Source of the DNA: Allium sativum
Lineage: Eukaryota; Streptophyta; Magnoliopsida; Asparagales; Amaryllidaceae
Length of the DNA stretch: 64,000 nt
Reading direction: 5' to 3'
Assembly (NCBI GenBank): GCA_030737875.1
Contig: CM060912.1
Location: 130,457,993-130,521,992, forward strand
The notes beneath the pieces were generated by a model. That model did no database searches and was not told the DNA's origin. It saw nothing but the letters and a program-made list of their open reading frames with translations. Shown piece after piece: positions 31,672 to 42,930 of this stretch (positions within the stretch are counted from its first letter, which is position 1; each line of letters opens with the position of its first letter). The position numbers and the translations under genes were made by a program.

Positions 31672-32875
31672 TTTTTACACTAAAAAATGGCCTAAGCACC
31701 AAAGGTACTAAAATTGTAATTCACCAAAATGGTAGGGAAATAATTGGAGCCGTACTTAACAATAATCGAAATGAAAATGCGAGGAAAATAAAATAGAGAC
31801 AAAGTTTAGAGTGGTTTCACCTTATATTAGGCCGACATCCACTATGAAGATAGCTTGCAATCTTATAACGGGGATTAAAAAATACATAAACTCTCTTTTT
31901 TCATACATCTCTATGCCAACTCAATATACTCTCATTCTTACATTTCAATCCTGGGATTTTATGAGAGAATAGTAGAGTTTGAGGAGGAGAAGGATGGGTG
32001 AATGATTGAGAAGGAAGATGTCTTTGTTTCCCCTAAATACAAGGTTGTACTTCACGCCGTGGCAAAATGGGTGATAGAACTTTGAGTGAAGAAGATGATT
32101 AGTACTTCCAAGTGTTTGAGGAGTCACTAAGGATAAAATTGAGCAGCACTTTGTGGCTAGAAAGATTGGATGCCTTCTACATTGGTAGCCATGGCGTATT
32201 TATAGGCGAGCTCTCTAGAGCAAGTGATCTGAAATCTGTATATGCAGGCTACGTGTCATTCATCTCATTAATTATAAACGTGCCATCGCCTAGCTGTAGC
32301 CAGCTATCTGTAGCTGTTTCCAGTTGTCATGTGCGAGCGATTCTAAGGGAGCAAGTGTTTTGGGTAGACGGATGATCATGATTTTCTGATGTGACTATGT
32401 CTGATCCTGAGTAAGTAGGCGATGACCTTTTTAGTCTGGAGGTGACTTACCAAGGCTTGCGACTTGAGATGTAAGTGCGCTCTTTCTAAGAAATGGTGTA
32501 CGACCGAACGGTAGTAGATTTCTGACCAAAGTATTGGCGTTCGATTAGCATGAACATACAAGCGAAAGGAGTTGCAATCCATGAGCGGTTGTTAATTGCA
32601 CGTGCGACCTTGACTCCTACTTTGATGCGTGCTGCCGAACTTCGATATTAGGTCAAGCGTCTTCCATTGCTATGGGCGACTTGCTTTGTTTTGATTCTCA
32701 AGTGGCTTTGTTCTGATATGAACAACCGACCTTGGCTTCTTCGCCTGAATGACGACTTTCTTCGGGCTTCGGCCTTTCTCTGTGTAGTTGCTTTCCGTCC
32801 TTTATGAGTCGCTCAAACGCCTTGGACAATACTATGCACGATCAATGGGCGTGTGGATTTTTTGAGGGATTAACA
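31672..32875 (-). repeat. 5' LTR of the Tat-type element (1204 bp)
   Basis: Homologous to 13784-15870 without its solo LTR. On the minus strand it starts TGTTAATCCC and ends GTGTAAAAA, where the partner has GTGTAAACA, so its terminal CA has been lost by mutation. By eye about one position in ten differs from the partner over the first 200 bp. Confidence 0.85.
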
Positions 32876-34943
32876 GGAATTATGTCCAAATCAAATTTTG
32901 AAAAGGTCGCTGTAAGTGCAGTTCGATGACCGTTTATGGAAATCGACTGAAAGGGCCTTAATAAAATTATTAAAAATATTAATAATTTGTGTAAAACCAT
33001 AATAAATGATTTGGAAAGAATTGAGATGAAAAGTTCCATGTTTGTAAAGATAAAAATATATTTTTATCAAAATGATAGTTATTAACTAGATTGGAAATCC
33101 AATAATTTTTAAATAAAATAAAATTGGATTTTGAATGGTTTTAATATAACCAGAAATTTCCAACGAACAAATTGGATTGGAAATAATCTTCAGAATGTTT
33201 TGGTATTGGATTCCGTGATTATACGGATAATGTTATGGGAATTTGGGAGATATATATATATCATTATTCCCAAAACGATATTTGTTTATTTCAGAATTTG
33301 ATATTGAATATAAGCCGATATAATTTCTATTCAGAGCCTTGTATTTGATATCAAATTGGATTTGGGTTTGTCGTGTGAATGGTGTCTTTAGTAACACTGT
33401 CCTTAAACCTAGTCGAGAAAAGAATAAATCTTTTCATAAAGTTTTAGTGAAGTTTTCCAACTAATTATTATTTAATTGGAATTGAATAAAAGAACTGGAT
33501 TTTTGGGTTTATTGTGAATGGTGTTTCCAATAACACTTGTTCTTTAACCCGATTAATAGTCGAAGTTAAGGTTTGGAATTTATAAATCTTTATTCTAAGA
33601 TTTGAGGGAAAATTTCTAAAGTAAATTTTTCCAATTTAATAAAATAAATTGGAATGGAATGACCGATCGGGTAATAGTCGAAGTGAGATTCTGTGGAGGA
33701 AGGCTATTAATATACATGGAATTTAAAAGGCTTTGTCGTTATTCCATTTATATTATTAGTCCGATACGGAAATTTATATCGATTATATATAGATTTTTTT
33801 TCCATGAAGATTACATAATTAATGGAATGTGATTTTGGGTTTATCGTGAACTGTGGTTTAAATGACATTGGTTCTTCAATCCAGTTAAAGACAAGATTAC
33901 ATGTCTAACATTGTATTTAGAACTGTATTATTGATCTCTGCTAAATATATATATATATCTGTTTGGTGGTGGAGAATTTACTCTATTGCTTAACACTCTT
34001 CTCTAAGATGTACGAGCTTAGAGGTTATATATCGGCAGAAATCAATGGTACGGTGTACATTGTCAATGTGGCGTGTTTGTGTTTCCAAAGTTAAATAATC
34101 AGTAATATTGATTTTTGGTATGTGGAGTTTTAATGAATCTCTAATTAGATTTAAATAGGAATGTGATAATTTAAATTATCAAATTCGGGAAATGACCGAG
34201 AATGGAGTGCCATCAGTTTTACTCCAAGCGATAGTTAAATCTTTAATTAGATTTGAATGTGAAATGGTAATTAAATTTAACGATAAAACCATGTTGTTAG
34301 ATATGGACTATTACCAGTTTTTCTCCATGGGATGAATGGGTTAGGATTGGGAAATAAAACAAATGATTACTTCGGTAAGGTGCGCTAATCCCGACTAGTT
34401 TGGATAAACCTTAATTTAGTTTGAATTGATATCCAAAGGAAGATCAAAGAATAAATTTAAAGAATTTATCTTTGATAAAATCAATGGGAACCTTTCCACA
34501 AGGATGTGAATATTTGAATAGAAGAATATTCTGAATTGGAATGAGGCGTATGTTGTGTTTTGTGTAACACTTGTTTATAATAACGTAAATTATCGAAAAG
34601 GGCAGGTTTATACCCATTCTGAATAATTAATTTGATGATAAGTCGATGAAGAAGACAGTGGTTGAAGACCGGAGATCTTCACATTGTTTGGATGATTACT
34701 GATGTCTTGATTGGGCTGTACACCTAAGACATGGTAATAAGTGTTGATCGTCCAGATTTACTTAGAGATCGACAGAATATGCGAGGACCTCTCACCTGTA
34801 TTGAACATACGGGACGAGGAATAAGGTGCCTCCGGTTTCATTCAGACCCAGAACAAAGTATTAAATGAATGTGTGTCTGACATCGGTTTTTATTCTATGT
34901 TGATTGATCTCTATTGAACATATATCGGTTTGGCAGTGGAGAA
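32876..34943 (+). other. long-LTR unit C, second piece
   Basis: Resumes unit C after the Tat-type insertion (GTCCAAATCAAATTTTGAAAA, as at 7588). Carries three GGGTTT...AACC modules (about 33363, 33507, 33838). At 33900-34080 there is an extra copy of a segment (CTGTTTGGTGGTGGAGAATT...GAGGTTATATATCGGC) whose normal place is 34860-34943 plus 40191-40260. No gene seen. Confidence 0.65.
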
Positions 34944-37599
34944 TGTGACGACCCCAAATCCCGTACAGACGGAGACAAGGGTTATCTTTGGAATATAACA
35001 TAGAAACAGATAATAGCAGAACAAAATTGAATAAATACACCAGATAATGAACAATAGAATATACTGGATAAAAGTAATCATCAGAGTTACACAGTATACA
35101 GGATAGTACTTAGTACAAATACAGTTCAGCTATACATAAATGTCTACAGCGGAAAACAAACAAAATATGTACAATAGGAGCTGAACAACATAAAAAGAGA
35201 TAAATGATAGAATCCATCTTCAGCTGCAGCTATCCAGGAAGAACCAGCTAAACCTGAATACAAGGCTGCCCATGTAGAAAAAAGGGGCACCCGATTTTGA
35301 AAGTGAAACAAACTACGAGTCAGTCATGGGACTGGTATGAGAAATCTACTCAACACATATATAATTTGGCTAATCACAGGACCACGCCACTTTCGTGGAA
35401 TGGGTTTACTCCATTGGATTGCCAGTGCTTTAAAACAAATCATTCTTTTAACCATCGCAATGCTTTTTATAAAAATGAAGCCATTATAAGACTCGGTTCC
35501 CATCACATAATGCAACGCAAACCGGAGGATAGAGTTTTTACCTTATAACGGCCAAAATATGCTTGATACGAATAAAACAAAGGCATTTGATATTATTGCT
35601 AGTGTTTATATGTTTTGAAAACAATTTCAAATCATAACTATCAATCATAGACGACATTAATGCCCCATACCACTATGTCACCATATATATAGGTATACAA
35701 TCAAAACCGCACAGTCACGTATTTGGAAATTGGATTTCCGTCATGAACCAAGGCAAAAGATAGTCCTTACCGAATTCGAGACGCTCTAGCCCGCCCCTCA
35801 GGAACAGCCGCAACTGCCCCTTGGATCGTCAGGGCCGGTCCACCGATGTGGATTATTATGCCTGAACACTACGTCTCCCCGCCCTTTGGGGCGTAAACGA
35901 GCCAACGAATGACTCCATCGGACCCGGATCGTCCGACCAAACCGAGGCGCCTAGCAACAGCAACAACCACACAGGTGAAAAGTATATAAATGCCAGGGCT
36001 GGTAGGTCACTGACACCACCCTAGCTAGAAAGAAACGCAGGCCCTCCCTGATGTCCTCTCCCGTTTCTGGTTCATACCGGGGTGTGAGGCTCGCGATTTT
36101 ACGTTATACGCAAAGCTACGCCACACCGGCGGTGCTTTGATCATTACCACAAGACTTTGCTTTTCAACTAAATACCTCGCAAACCCTTCGATCACCGCGT
36201 ACGTCTGGACGATCACCACTCATTATCCATATTTCGGGATGTCTCCCAATCAGGACCTCGGTTACCATCCAAACGAGGTGAAGATCTCCGGTCTTCGACC
36301 ACCGTCTTCATCTTCGACTTTCAATCGTCCGTCAATTATTTTGAAATGAGAATTAACTCGGCCTTTTCAAATAATTCACGTATATTTAGAATTTCAAATC
36401 AATTTATTTCAATGGTTAAATCTTTCGACAACACCAATTTTGTTCTTTAATGTAATTTTCACACCAAACACATTCAACCATCAAATACCCCATAAATCGA
36501 GCAAATTCAGTTTATTTCCATTCCATATCGTTTATGATATTTTATAACAATTTATCGCTATTTTTATTTATTTTAAAATAGCCAATTTATTCAAAACGAC
36601 GCTTCGGGCCATAACGCGGCCGTGGCGCTGTTTTTCTTCAGATTTGATTTACACATATCTGAAAATCTAACCAATGGATCTCCACACAATTTACATCATT
36701 AGAAAGGTCTTTTTGAAACGAATCCAACGGTTCCAGTTTCAGGAAAATCCGACGGTCGGATCTCCTGGTACAATCGTTTGAAGTTTCGATTTCAAAATAC
36801 GAACTGCAGCGTCGTTATTCGATTAAATATAATTATATATATATATAAAATCGATTCTGGCGCTGTTTTTCTTCAGATTTGAATTAAACATTCCATACAA
36901 TCCAACCGTTGGATTTTTACAAAGTTGGTGCCGTTGGAAAGATTTTTCCAAGGCGAACCCAACGGTTGCGGTTTCGGGAAAATCCAATGGTCGGATTTCC
37001 CGCACTAGTTGTTTGAAATCACGGTTTCAAAACACGAACTGCACGGCCACGTTTCGTTTTAATTTTATTTATATTTATATATTTATATAAATATAGTTCA
37101 TTCAACAATTTCAATATCGTTCTCACTTCAAATATTTCACTAACGCCTTTAAATTTTGGAAAATTTCGCCATAACCTCCTTTGTACGAGAGGGGCTGGGA
37201 AAATTCCCAAATAGCCACACGGGCGTCTCATGTCGAAAAGAAAAAGAAAAAGCCAAGAGGCTAGCCAACAGGCTCATAAAATCATCACCCAAACAAAACA
37301 GTAAATGTGTACCTATTTGTCGGGCACAAAATTTTATTCCTCTTCTCTAGCCCCTTTGCCATAACCTGTTCAATAAATATGCATGTACATATATACAGTT
37401 CTTATCACTTATCATTTTCCATTCAACTTCATATTTGATTCCATTTGGTTTAAAAAACACCATTCATTCTAATGTTGCATGCATAGGCAAAAATCATATC
37501 ATTAGCTAATTAATGAATATTTCAACTCATGCATATTTATTTGAACGAGTTGCTATTTTTAACACTTCACATTTCAACAATTCATGTATATAATAGAAA

Positions 37600-38164
37600 C
37601 GTGATTTTTATTGTAAAACGATTTATTTCAAAATGTGAATACCATTCAACACATGAATTTCAATTCAATGAATGAATATCGATTCAACACATGAAGGTTT
37701 TCTATAGTTTCTATATATAGATAAAAATGTGTTTTTTATATTGAAAACACGAATACCATTCAACACATGAATTTCTAATCAACGAATGAATATCGATTCA
37801 ACACATGAAGGTTTTCTATAGTTTCTATATATAGATAAAAATGTGATTTTTACGTTTAAAACACGAATACCATTCAACACATGAATTTCTAATCAACGAA
37901 TGAATATCGATTCAACACATGAAGGTTTTCTATAGTTTCTATATATAGATAAAAATGTGATTTTTATATTTAAAACACGAATACCATTCAACACATGAAT
38001 TTCTAATCAACGAATGAATATCGATTCAACACATGAAGGTTTTCTATAGTTTCTGTATATAGATAAAAATGTGATTTTTATATTTAAAACACGAATACCA
38101 TTCAACACATGAATTTCTAATCAACGAATGAATATCGATTCCACACATGAAGGTTTTCTATACA
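37600..38164. repeat. 114-bp tandem array inside the solo LTR
   Basis: GAATACCATTCAACACATGA recurs at 37637, 37751, 37865, 37979 and 38093, exactly 114 bp apart, giving about 4.6 copies. Each unit contains CAACACATGAAGGTTTTCTA and AAAAATGTGATTTTTA. Units are nearly identical except the first, so the array expanded or was homogenised recently. Confidence 0.95.
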
Positions 38165-38989
38165 ATGAATAAATATAGTTTCAGCAAATGAAAATAATTC
38201 AAACACATGAATATTATTCAAAATTTCGGCAGCACAACGGCAGGGTAGTTAAAACCGGGACCGTCCCTAGTACGGCTCCTCGCTCTACCTTAAAACCTCG
38301 CGGTTTTTGACAATGGAGATCATGCATCTAGTTCGCACGCAGGCAGCATGTATATATTTATTTCATTTCCACAAACTAATCCTATGTGGTTTCAACCAAA
38401 TATTTCTCAACCACAAATGGGTATTTTTCAACCACAATCAATCAATATCAACCACAAACAATCCCAAACAACCATTCGCTATCAATCAATTTTCACACCA
38501 ATCACAACCAATAAATATCGTCCGTGGTTTGTGGACGAGGGGCGTATATATATATATATATTTATATATAGCAATTCACTTCTATTTCAACACATATATA
38601 ATTTTTACAATGCATATACAACTTATACATCGAACGTACGACTTATACAATGCTTATACATGAGGTGTACAATGCTTATATAACTCATACATCGACTATA
38701 TAATTTATACATCGTCATTTTCCATATCGTTTATAAATTAGAAATCTCACATTGGGTTCCACTCCACCAAAAAATAGCAGAAGGCTCAGAAAAATATACG
38801 GTCTCTTCTAAAATGTAGAAGACGTCCACACGGTCACGATGTTTCCTGTTTCACTGGATTTCGACAAGAAACGAAAAAGATATGATTTTTCAAAGTTTGC
38901 AACGGGTTTAAACTGTCGAAATTAGTTAAATAATTAACAGCCGTATACCTTCCTTTTGATTCAAAACTAGGTTTTGAATTTTCTTCCTA

Positions 38990-39350
38990 TCCGTGCAGCG
39001 ATGTTCAGATCAGCCAACACCACGTCGGAGAGGCTGGAGAGGGCTTCAGATCGGCGGTGGGGTGGTCCCCTACGATCGTCAGAGGAGGGAGAAAAATGGA
39101 TCGGCGCTGGCGAACTTCGAGGGCTCGACCTGGGCGACTGGCGAGGCGAGGCAAAGATGGGTCGGATTTGTAGAGGGGGAGGAGACGGATCGGGTTTGGG
39201 TGGTGGCGGCGGCTCTGGTGGCCTGTAGCGATGGCGATGTAAAAGGGAAGGAGGGAGCGATGGGGATCGTCGAAATCGCTGAGCGGGGAGAGAGAAAAAG
39301 GATTTTTCTATTTTTTTTATTTGAATTCTGATTGGTCGGTAGATTTTATA
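38990..39350 (-). promoter_or_regulatory. putative promoter and GC-rich leader of the solo LTR
   Basis: On the minus strand a CCAAT motif (39331-39335) and TATAAAAT (39343-39350) lie close together, followed by CTTTTTCTCTCTCCCCGC and a GC-rich block to about 38990. The order of CCAAT and TATA is reversed from the classical one. Unit C has the equivalent block at 11250-11580. Plus-strand open frames here (38974-39331) are GC-driven shadows. Confidence 0.4.
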
Positions 39351-40190
39351 AGGGGTTTTCTAACGCGACCACCAATCCAAACCCAACGACTGTCGTCCCT
39401 AGTGTTTTACCCCCATTCCGAACACAATGGGATATGTTTCGAAGGCCCATTCGAATGTTTCAGTCAGTTTTCCTCCAATTTAAAATATATAACATTCAAT
39501 ATTTGATTTGAACGTACATTTCAATTTGCCAGGGCCACAAACTGATTCGAAAAATTCCATAAAAATAAATCTAGCTATGTTTTGATGATACGGGCCCAAC
39601 AAAACTAGTTTCGTCGAATTCTGAGACTGTTTGCAAAAAGGCCCATTTCTGGTCGATCCAATTTAACTATAATTGACCAAAACACATTTTCCTTTGTCAG
39701 GCTCACATATTAGCTTCAAAAATTATGAAATTTGAAACCTAGAAATAACTTCACATCCCGGATCCAACAAAAGTGGTTTCGTCGAATTCTGAGGTCGTAT
39801 GCAAAATGGCCAATTTCACGGGCTATATAAATTCTATAGCGACCTTTCTGAAAATTCATTCGGCCATAACTTTTGCTTTCCGCTATGAAAATTCGATTTT
39901 TCAGATTCGTTAGAAAGGTATTCACTAACAGATTTAAATATTTTTGGTTTCACTAAAATCCGTTTTGTTTTGCACCCGGTACAGTCCGACAAAGTTTGAA
40001 TTCAAATTTTGAAACTGCAGCGCCATTTCAGGCCTTATTTATAATTATAATTAATTATATTCGTTTTCAATTGTCGATTCAAACTCACTTTTCATTGCCA
40101 TTATTTAAAATATTTATTTTAACTATTTAAATCCAATATTTTAGCCAATTTAAATTTTTTAAATTGGTTCAGATTTTCTGGGTTGTTACA

Positions 40191-41511
40191 GAGAATTTAT
40201 TCTCTTGCTTAACACCCTTCTCTGAGACGTACGAGCTCAGAGGTTATATATCGATAGGCATCAGTTGCATGGCGTGAATTGTTAGTGTGGCATGCTGAGA
40301 TGCAAATGATCAAGGCTTTTGTTGAAAAGCAGAGTCTTGTGGTTGATGAATAAAGCACATCCTTAAAGGGCATAGCTTTGTGTATAACGTTAATTCGTGA
40401 GCCTCACACCTCGGTATGAGTCAAAAACATGATTGGACCATTAGGAGAACATGACATTTCTTTCTAGCTATGCGTGGTGTCATGGTATGGAGCCCAAACA
40501 TTTATTTTTTTAACCTATGTGGATGATGGATAGCAAGGCACCTCGGATATATCGGTTACTACAAAGCCGATGGATAGGTCCGATAGGACCGAGAAACGTG
40601 TGATCAGGAATTGCCAATCCTAAAACGTAAGAGAGGGCCGGCCTAACCAACCCAAGGGTTGCCCAAAATGTGTAGTCCTTAGACATTAGTTAGAATGTCT
40701 CAAAGCGGTGAGGTGTCATCGCTGGCCTCGACTCATAGACGGAAATCCAATTTCCAATACGTGACATTTCAGTTTTAATTGTAGTACTAGTATGGCGATA
40801 TATTAGGATGGAGTACTATGCCGACTATGATTGATACATTTATATTTGAAGTTGATTTTGACACTGTACGCTTATAATTGTATCAAAATGATTTGTTTTA
40901 AACGTACCAAGCATGTTTGGCTATTATAATGTAAAACTCTGTCCTCTGGCTTGCGTTGCATTGTGTGATTGGACCTGAGCCTTATAATAGCGTCATTTTT
41001 TTCAAAAAGCATTGCGCTGTTTTGTTATATACACTAGTATTCTTAAGAGGAAACCTGTTCTGTGTTATATGGCGTGGTCCCTTGATTTACTTTATTTTAA
41101 AGTAAAGTTTTAAATAACTGTTTTAGTTCTCACCCCAATCACATGACTGACCTGGAGTTTATTGTTTTAACCTAAACTCTGGGTGCCCCTATTTTCCATA
41201 CGGGTAGCTAGTAGTTTTGGTTTTGTAGATATTATATTCATATGATCCTGGTTTACAACTGGGGCTATATTCGGAAAGCTCTGTATCCGTATATTTCTTC
41301 CAGTTGTATTATGTATTATTTTTCCACTATTAATGTAATTTAAATTTCTGATATTTTCTGATATATATTATTTATTCATACTCGGTTATATTCTTGTACT
41401 GTGATGTAAGTGTTGAAATAAGCAATGAAATGTTCTTCTGTTTGTGTTCTGATTTGTCAAGTTCTCAACTCAATCCGGGCTTTCCCGAAAGGGTTAGTTT
41501 GGGTCGTTTCA
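40191..41511 (+). other. long-LTR unit C, last piece
   Basis: Resumes unit C after the solo LTR and ends GGGTCGTTTCA at 41511. It carries the GATGCAAATGATCAAGGCTT and TCCTCTGGCTTGCGTTGCAT blocks shared with units A and B. No gene seen. Confidence 0.7.
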
Positions 41512-41639
41512 GTAATGTTCCAGCAATGCTTAAAAAAGACTACATTATAGCCATCTGGGCCACCACAAGAGTTTTTGCTAAGTGATAACGTTGCATTTAT
41601 AATTTCATTATCAGTGATAGAAGCACTTAAAGTGTTGTA

Positions 41640-42119
41640 CTATAAAGTGTTAAGCACTGGAAGAATGTTTGGGTTAATGGCTTCAATATTGGGTTCAAAA
41701 CTATCAATGCTACCAAAAAGCTCAGTGAAATATTGAACAAAAGCAGATTGTATAGTAGGAATAAAAGAATGTACCTTCATATGACTGCTAGTAGCAGTGT
41801 GAATATTCCCTCTAGTGTGTTTGGCCTTAAGAACAACATGAAAGTAAGCAGTATTCCTATCTCCGTCTTCTACCCATTTTATTATTGATTTCTGCTTACT
41901 CTTTGAAGTCTCATAGTGCAGTGCATTTTTATAATTATTTGGGTATGTGTTTTCTACTGAAAATGTTAGGATTGGAGGGACATTAACCATTTGTGTTTGA
42001 ACAACAGCTAAATGTTGACACCAATGTGTGAACTGTGTGCTACCACCACCAAATTTATCTTTATACCATGCCTTTAAGCCATATTTAAGAGACTTTAGCT
42101 TTTTATAAAGTATAAACAT
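41640..42119 (-). pseudogene. LINE ORF2 fragment (endonuclease-RT linker)
   Basis: 159 codons. KLKSLKYGLKAWYKDKFG and IKWVEDGDRNTAYFHVVLKA are hallmark phrases of plant LINE ORF2 between endonuclease and reverse transcriptase. A stop (TAG after LPVLNTL) ends it. The same frame goes on with SITDNEIINATL and then the RT N-terminus, so this is one broken piece of a longer ORF. Confidence 0.85.
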
Positions 42120-42229
42120 AGGATTACCAAAAGTAGGCAGTTCCTACTGTTGCTTAACAATGCCTAAAAATTTAGGGTAAAAAATCCAAGCATTAAAAAA
42201 CTCAAAACTAGGAAATCTTCGTCTCATTT

Positions 42230-42930
42230 TCACCAAGTCATAGCACTTGGCGAGAGTGATCAAAGAGTAAAGGAGGTGGAAGTTTATTAGACAAATTTGG
42301 AAAAATATTTAGTGAAATTGCATTACAAAATGAATGATCAGTTCTGGAATAAGTACGAGGGCCTTCTCTTTTATTCTAAGAAAAAGGTAGTCTAAATGAC
42401 TTAATTTCAATGAGGTCAGAATCGTTAATGGCTATCTTGATAGTCCTGATTTCATAGTGTAATATTTGAACCCCTAACTCTATCAGTGAGTTTAATAGGA
42501 GAATTGAAATCACCTCAAACAAACCAAGGGTGTATATGTTGCCCAAATGCAAGTAATTGTAATAAAAAAGTGGTTCTAGCAGCATAAGAGTTAGAGGCAA
42601 ATATGAAAGTAAAGCAATATGACCAAGAAGTAGGTACATGAAAATTGTGACAATGAAATATGTTAGCTTGATGTAGTAATAGTGGAAATTTTTGTATAGA
42701 TGGGTCAATATCAATTAAAATCCGACCATAACTAGAATCATTTTAAGTTGTGAATAAGTAACTAGTTTGGATTGATGTACCTGACATCACAAATTGTCAA
42801 TTGTTCATTGAGCTTTGTTTCCAGAATCACCAGAGCACCAAGGTTCTACTTTCTTATCAATTGATTACATTGGCCAAGCTTAGCATTAGTGTGTTCTCTT
42901 CTAATGTTCCATACACAGTTGTTTTGCAAC
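42230..42930 (-). pseudogene. LINE ORF2 endonuclease remnant
   Basis: Fragments of an AP-type endonuclease in several frames on the minus strand: WNIRREH and LVILETKL (about 42920-42800), the conserved CGDFNSPIK (about 42520), and a late part with FCNAISLNIFPNLSN (about 42330-42280). The 42376-42714 open frame is an out-of-phase translation of this region and not a gene. Confidence 0.65.

Larger units (their letters stand above)
13784..32875 (-). mobile_element. Tat-type non-autonomous LTR retrotransposon, nested host element
   Basis: Bounded by the target duplication GGAAT (13779-13783 and 32876-32880). On the minus strand it has a 5' LTR (32875 to 31672), a primer site, a broken gag (31246 to about 30030), interior with an ORF on the opposite strand, a polypurine tract (15884 to 15871) and a 3' LTR (15870 to 13784). 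Without its own two insertions it is about 6.9 kb. No protease, RT, RNase H or integrase was seen, so it depends on another element. The gag style and antisense extra ORF suggest the Tat group (Grande, Ogre, Retand relatives). By eye its LTRs are about 90% identical, making it clearly older than its Athila insertion. Confidence 0.85.
34944..40190 (-). mobile_element. 5.2-kb solo LTR of the long-LTR family, opposite orientation
   Basis: Flanked by GAGAA (34939-34943 and 40191-40195). On the minus strand it starts TGTAACAACCCAG and ends TTTGGGGTCGTCACA. Read on the minus strand it follows the order of unit C: an AATTTAAA-rich start, AATGGGG...GGGACGACAGTCGTTGGG block (39430-39390), TATA box, GC-rich leader (39300-38990), tandem array (38164-37600), AACGCGGCCGTGGCGC block (36615), GATGAAGACGGTGGTCGAAG block (36310), GGAGTAAACCCATTCC block (35410), CTCATACCAGTCCCATGACT block (35345). 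It has no coding interior. Open frames on either strand are short and not shared with other copies. Confidence 0.85.
10365..41511 (+). mobile_element. long-LTR family, unit C (LTR split by two insertions)
   Basis: Starts TGTAACAACC after a polypurine tract and ends GGGTCGTTTCA at 41511, next to LINE sequence. Its three pieces are 10365-13783, 32876-34943 and 40191-41511. Removing the two nested elements and one target copy each leaves about 6.8 kb. The pieces rejoin across clear target duplications (GGAAT and GAGAA). Order and termini match the 5.2-kb solo LTR at 34944-40190 read on its own strand. No matching 5-bp duplication was found at its two ends, so it is best read as the 3' LTR of an element whose interior is lost. 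Gypsy-type termini suggest Ty3/gypsy; the lineage is unresolved. Confidence 0.72.

Noticed and set aside
38974..39331. GC-rich ORFs of 84 and 112 codons
   Set aside because: Antisense to the putative LTR leader, Gly/Arg-rich, and not preserved in the homologous block at 11290-11580.
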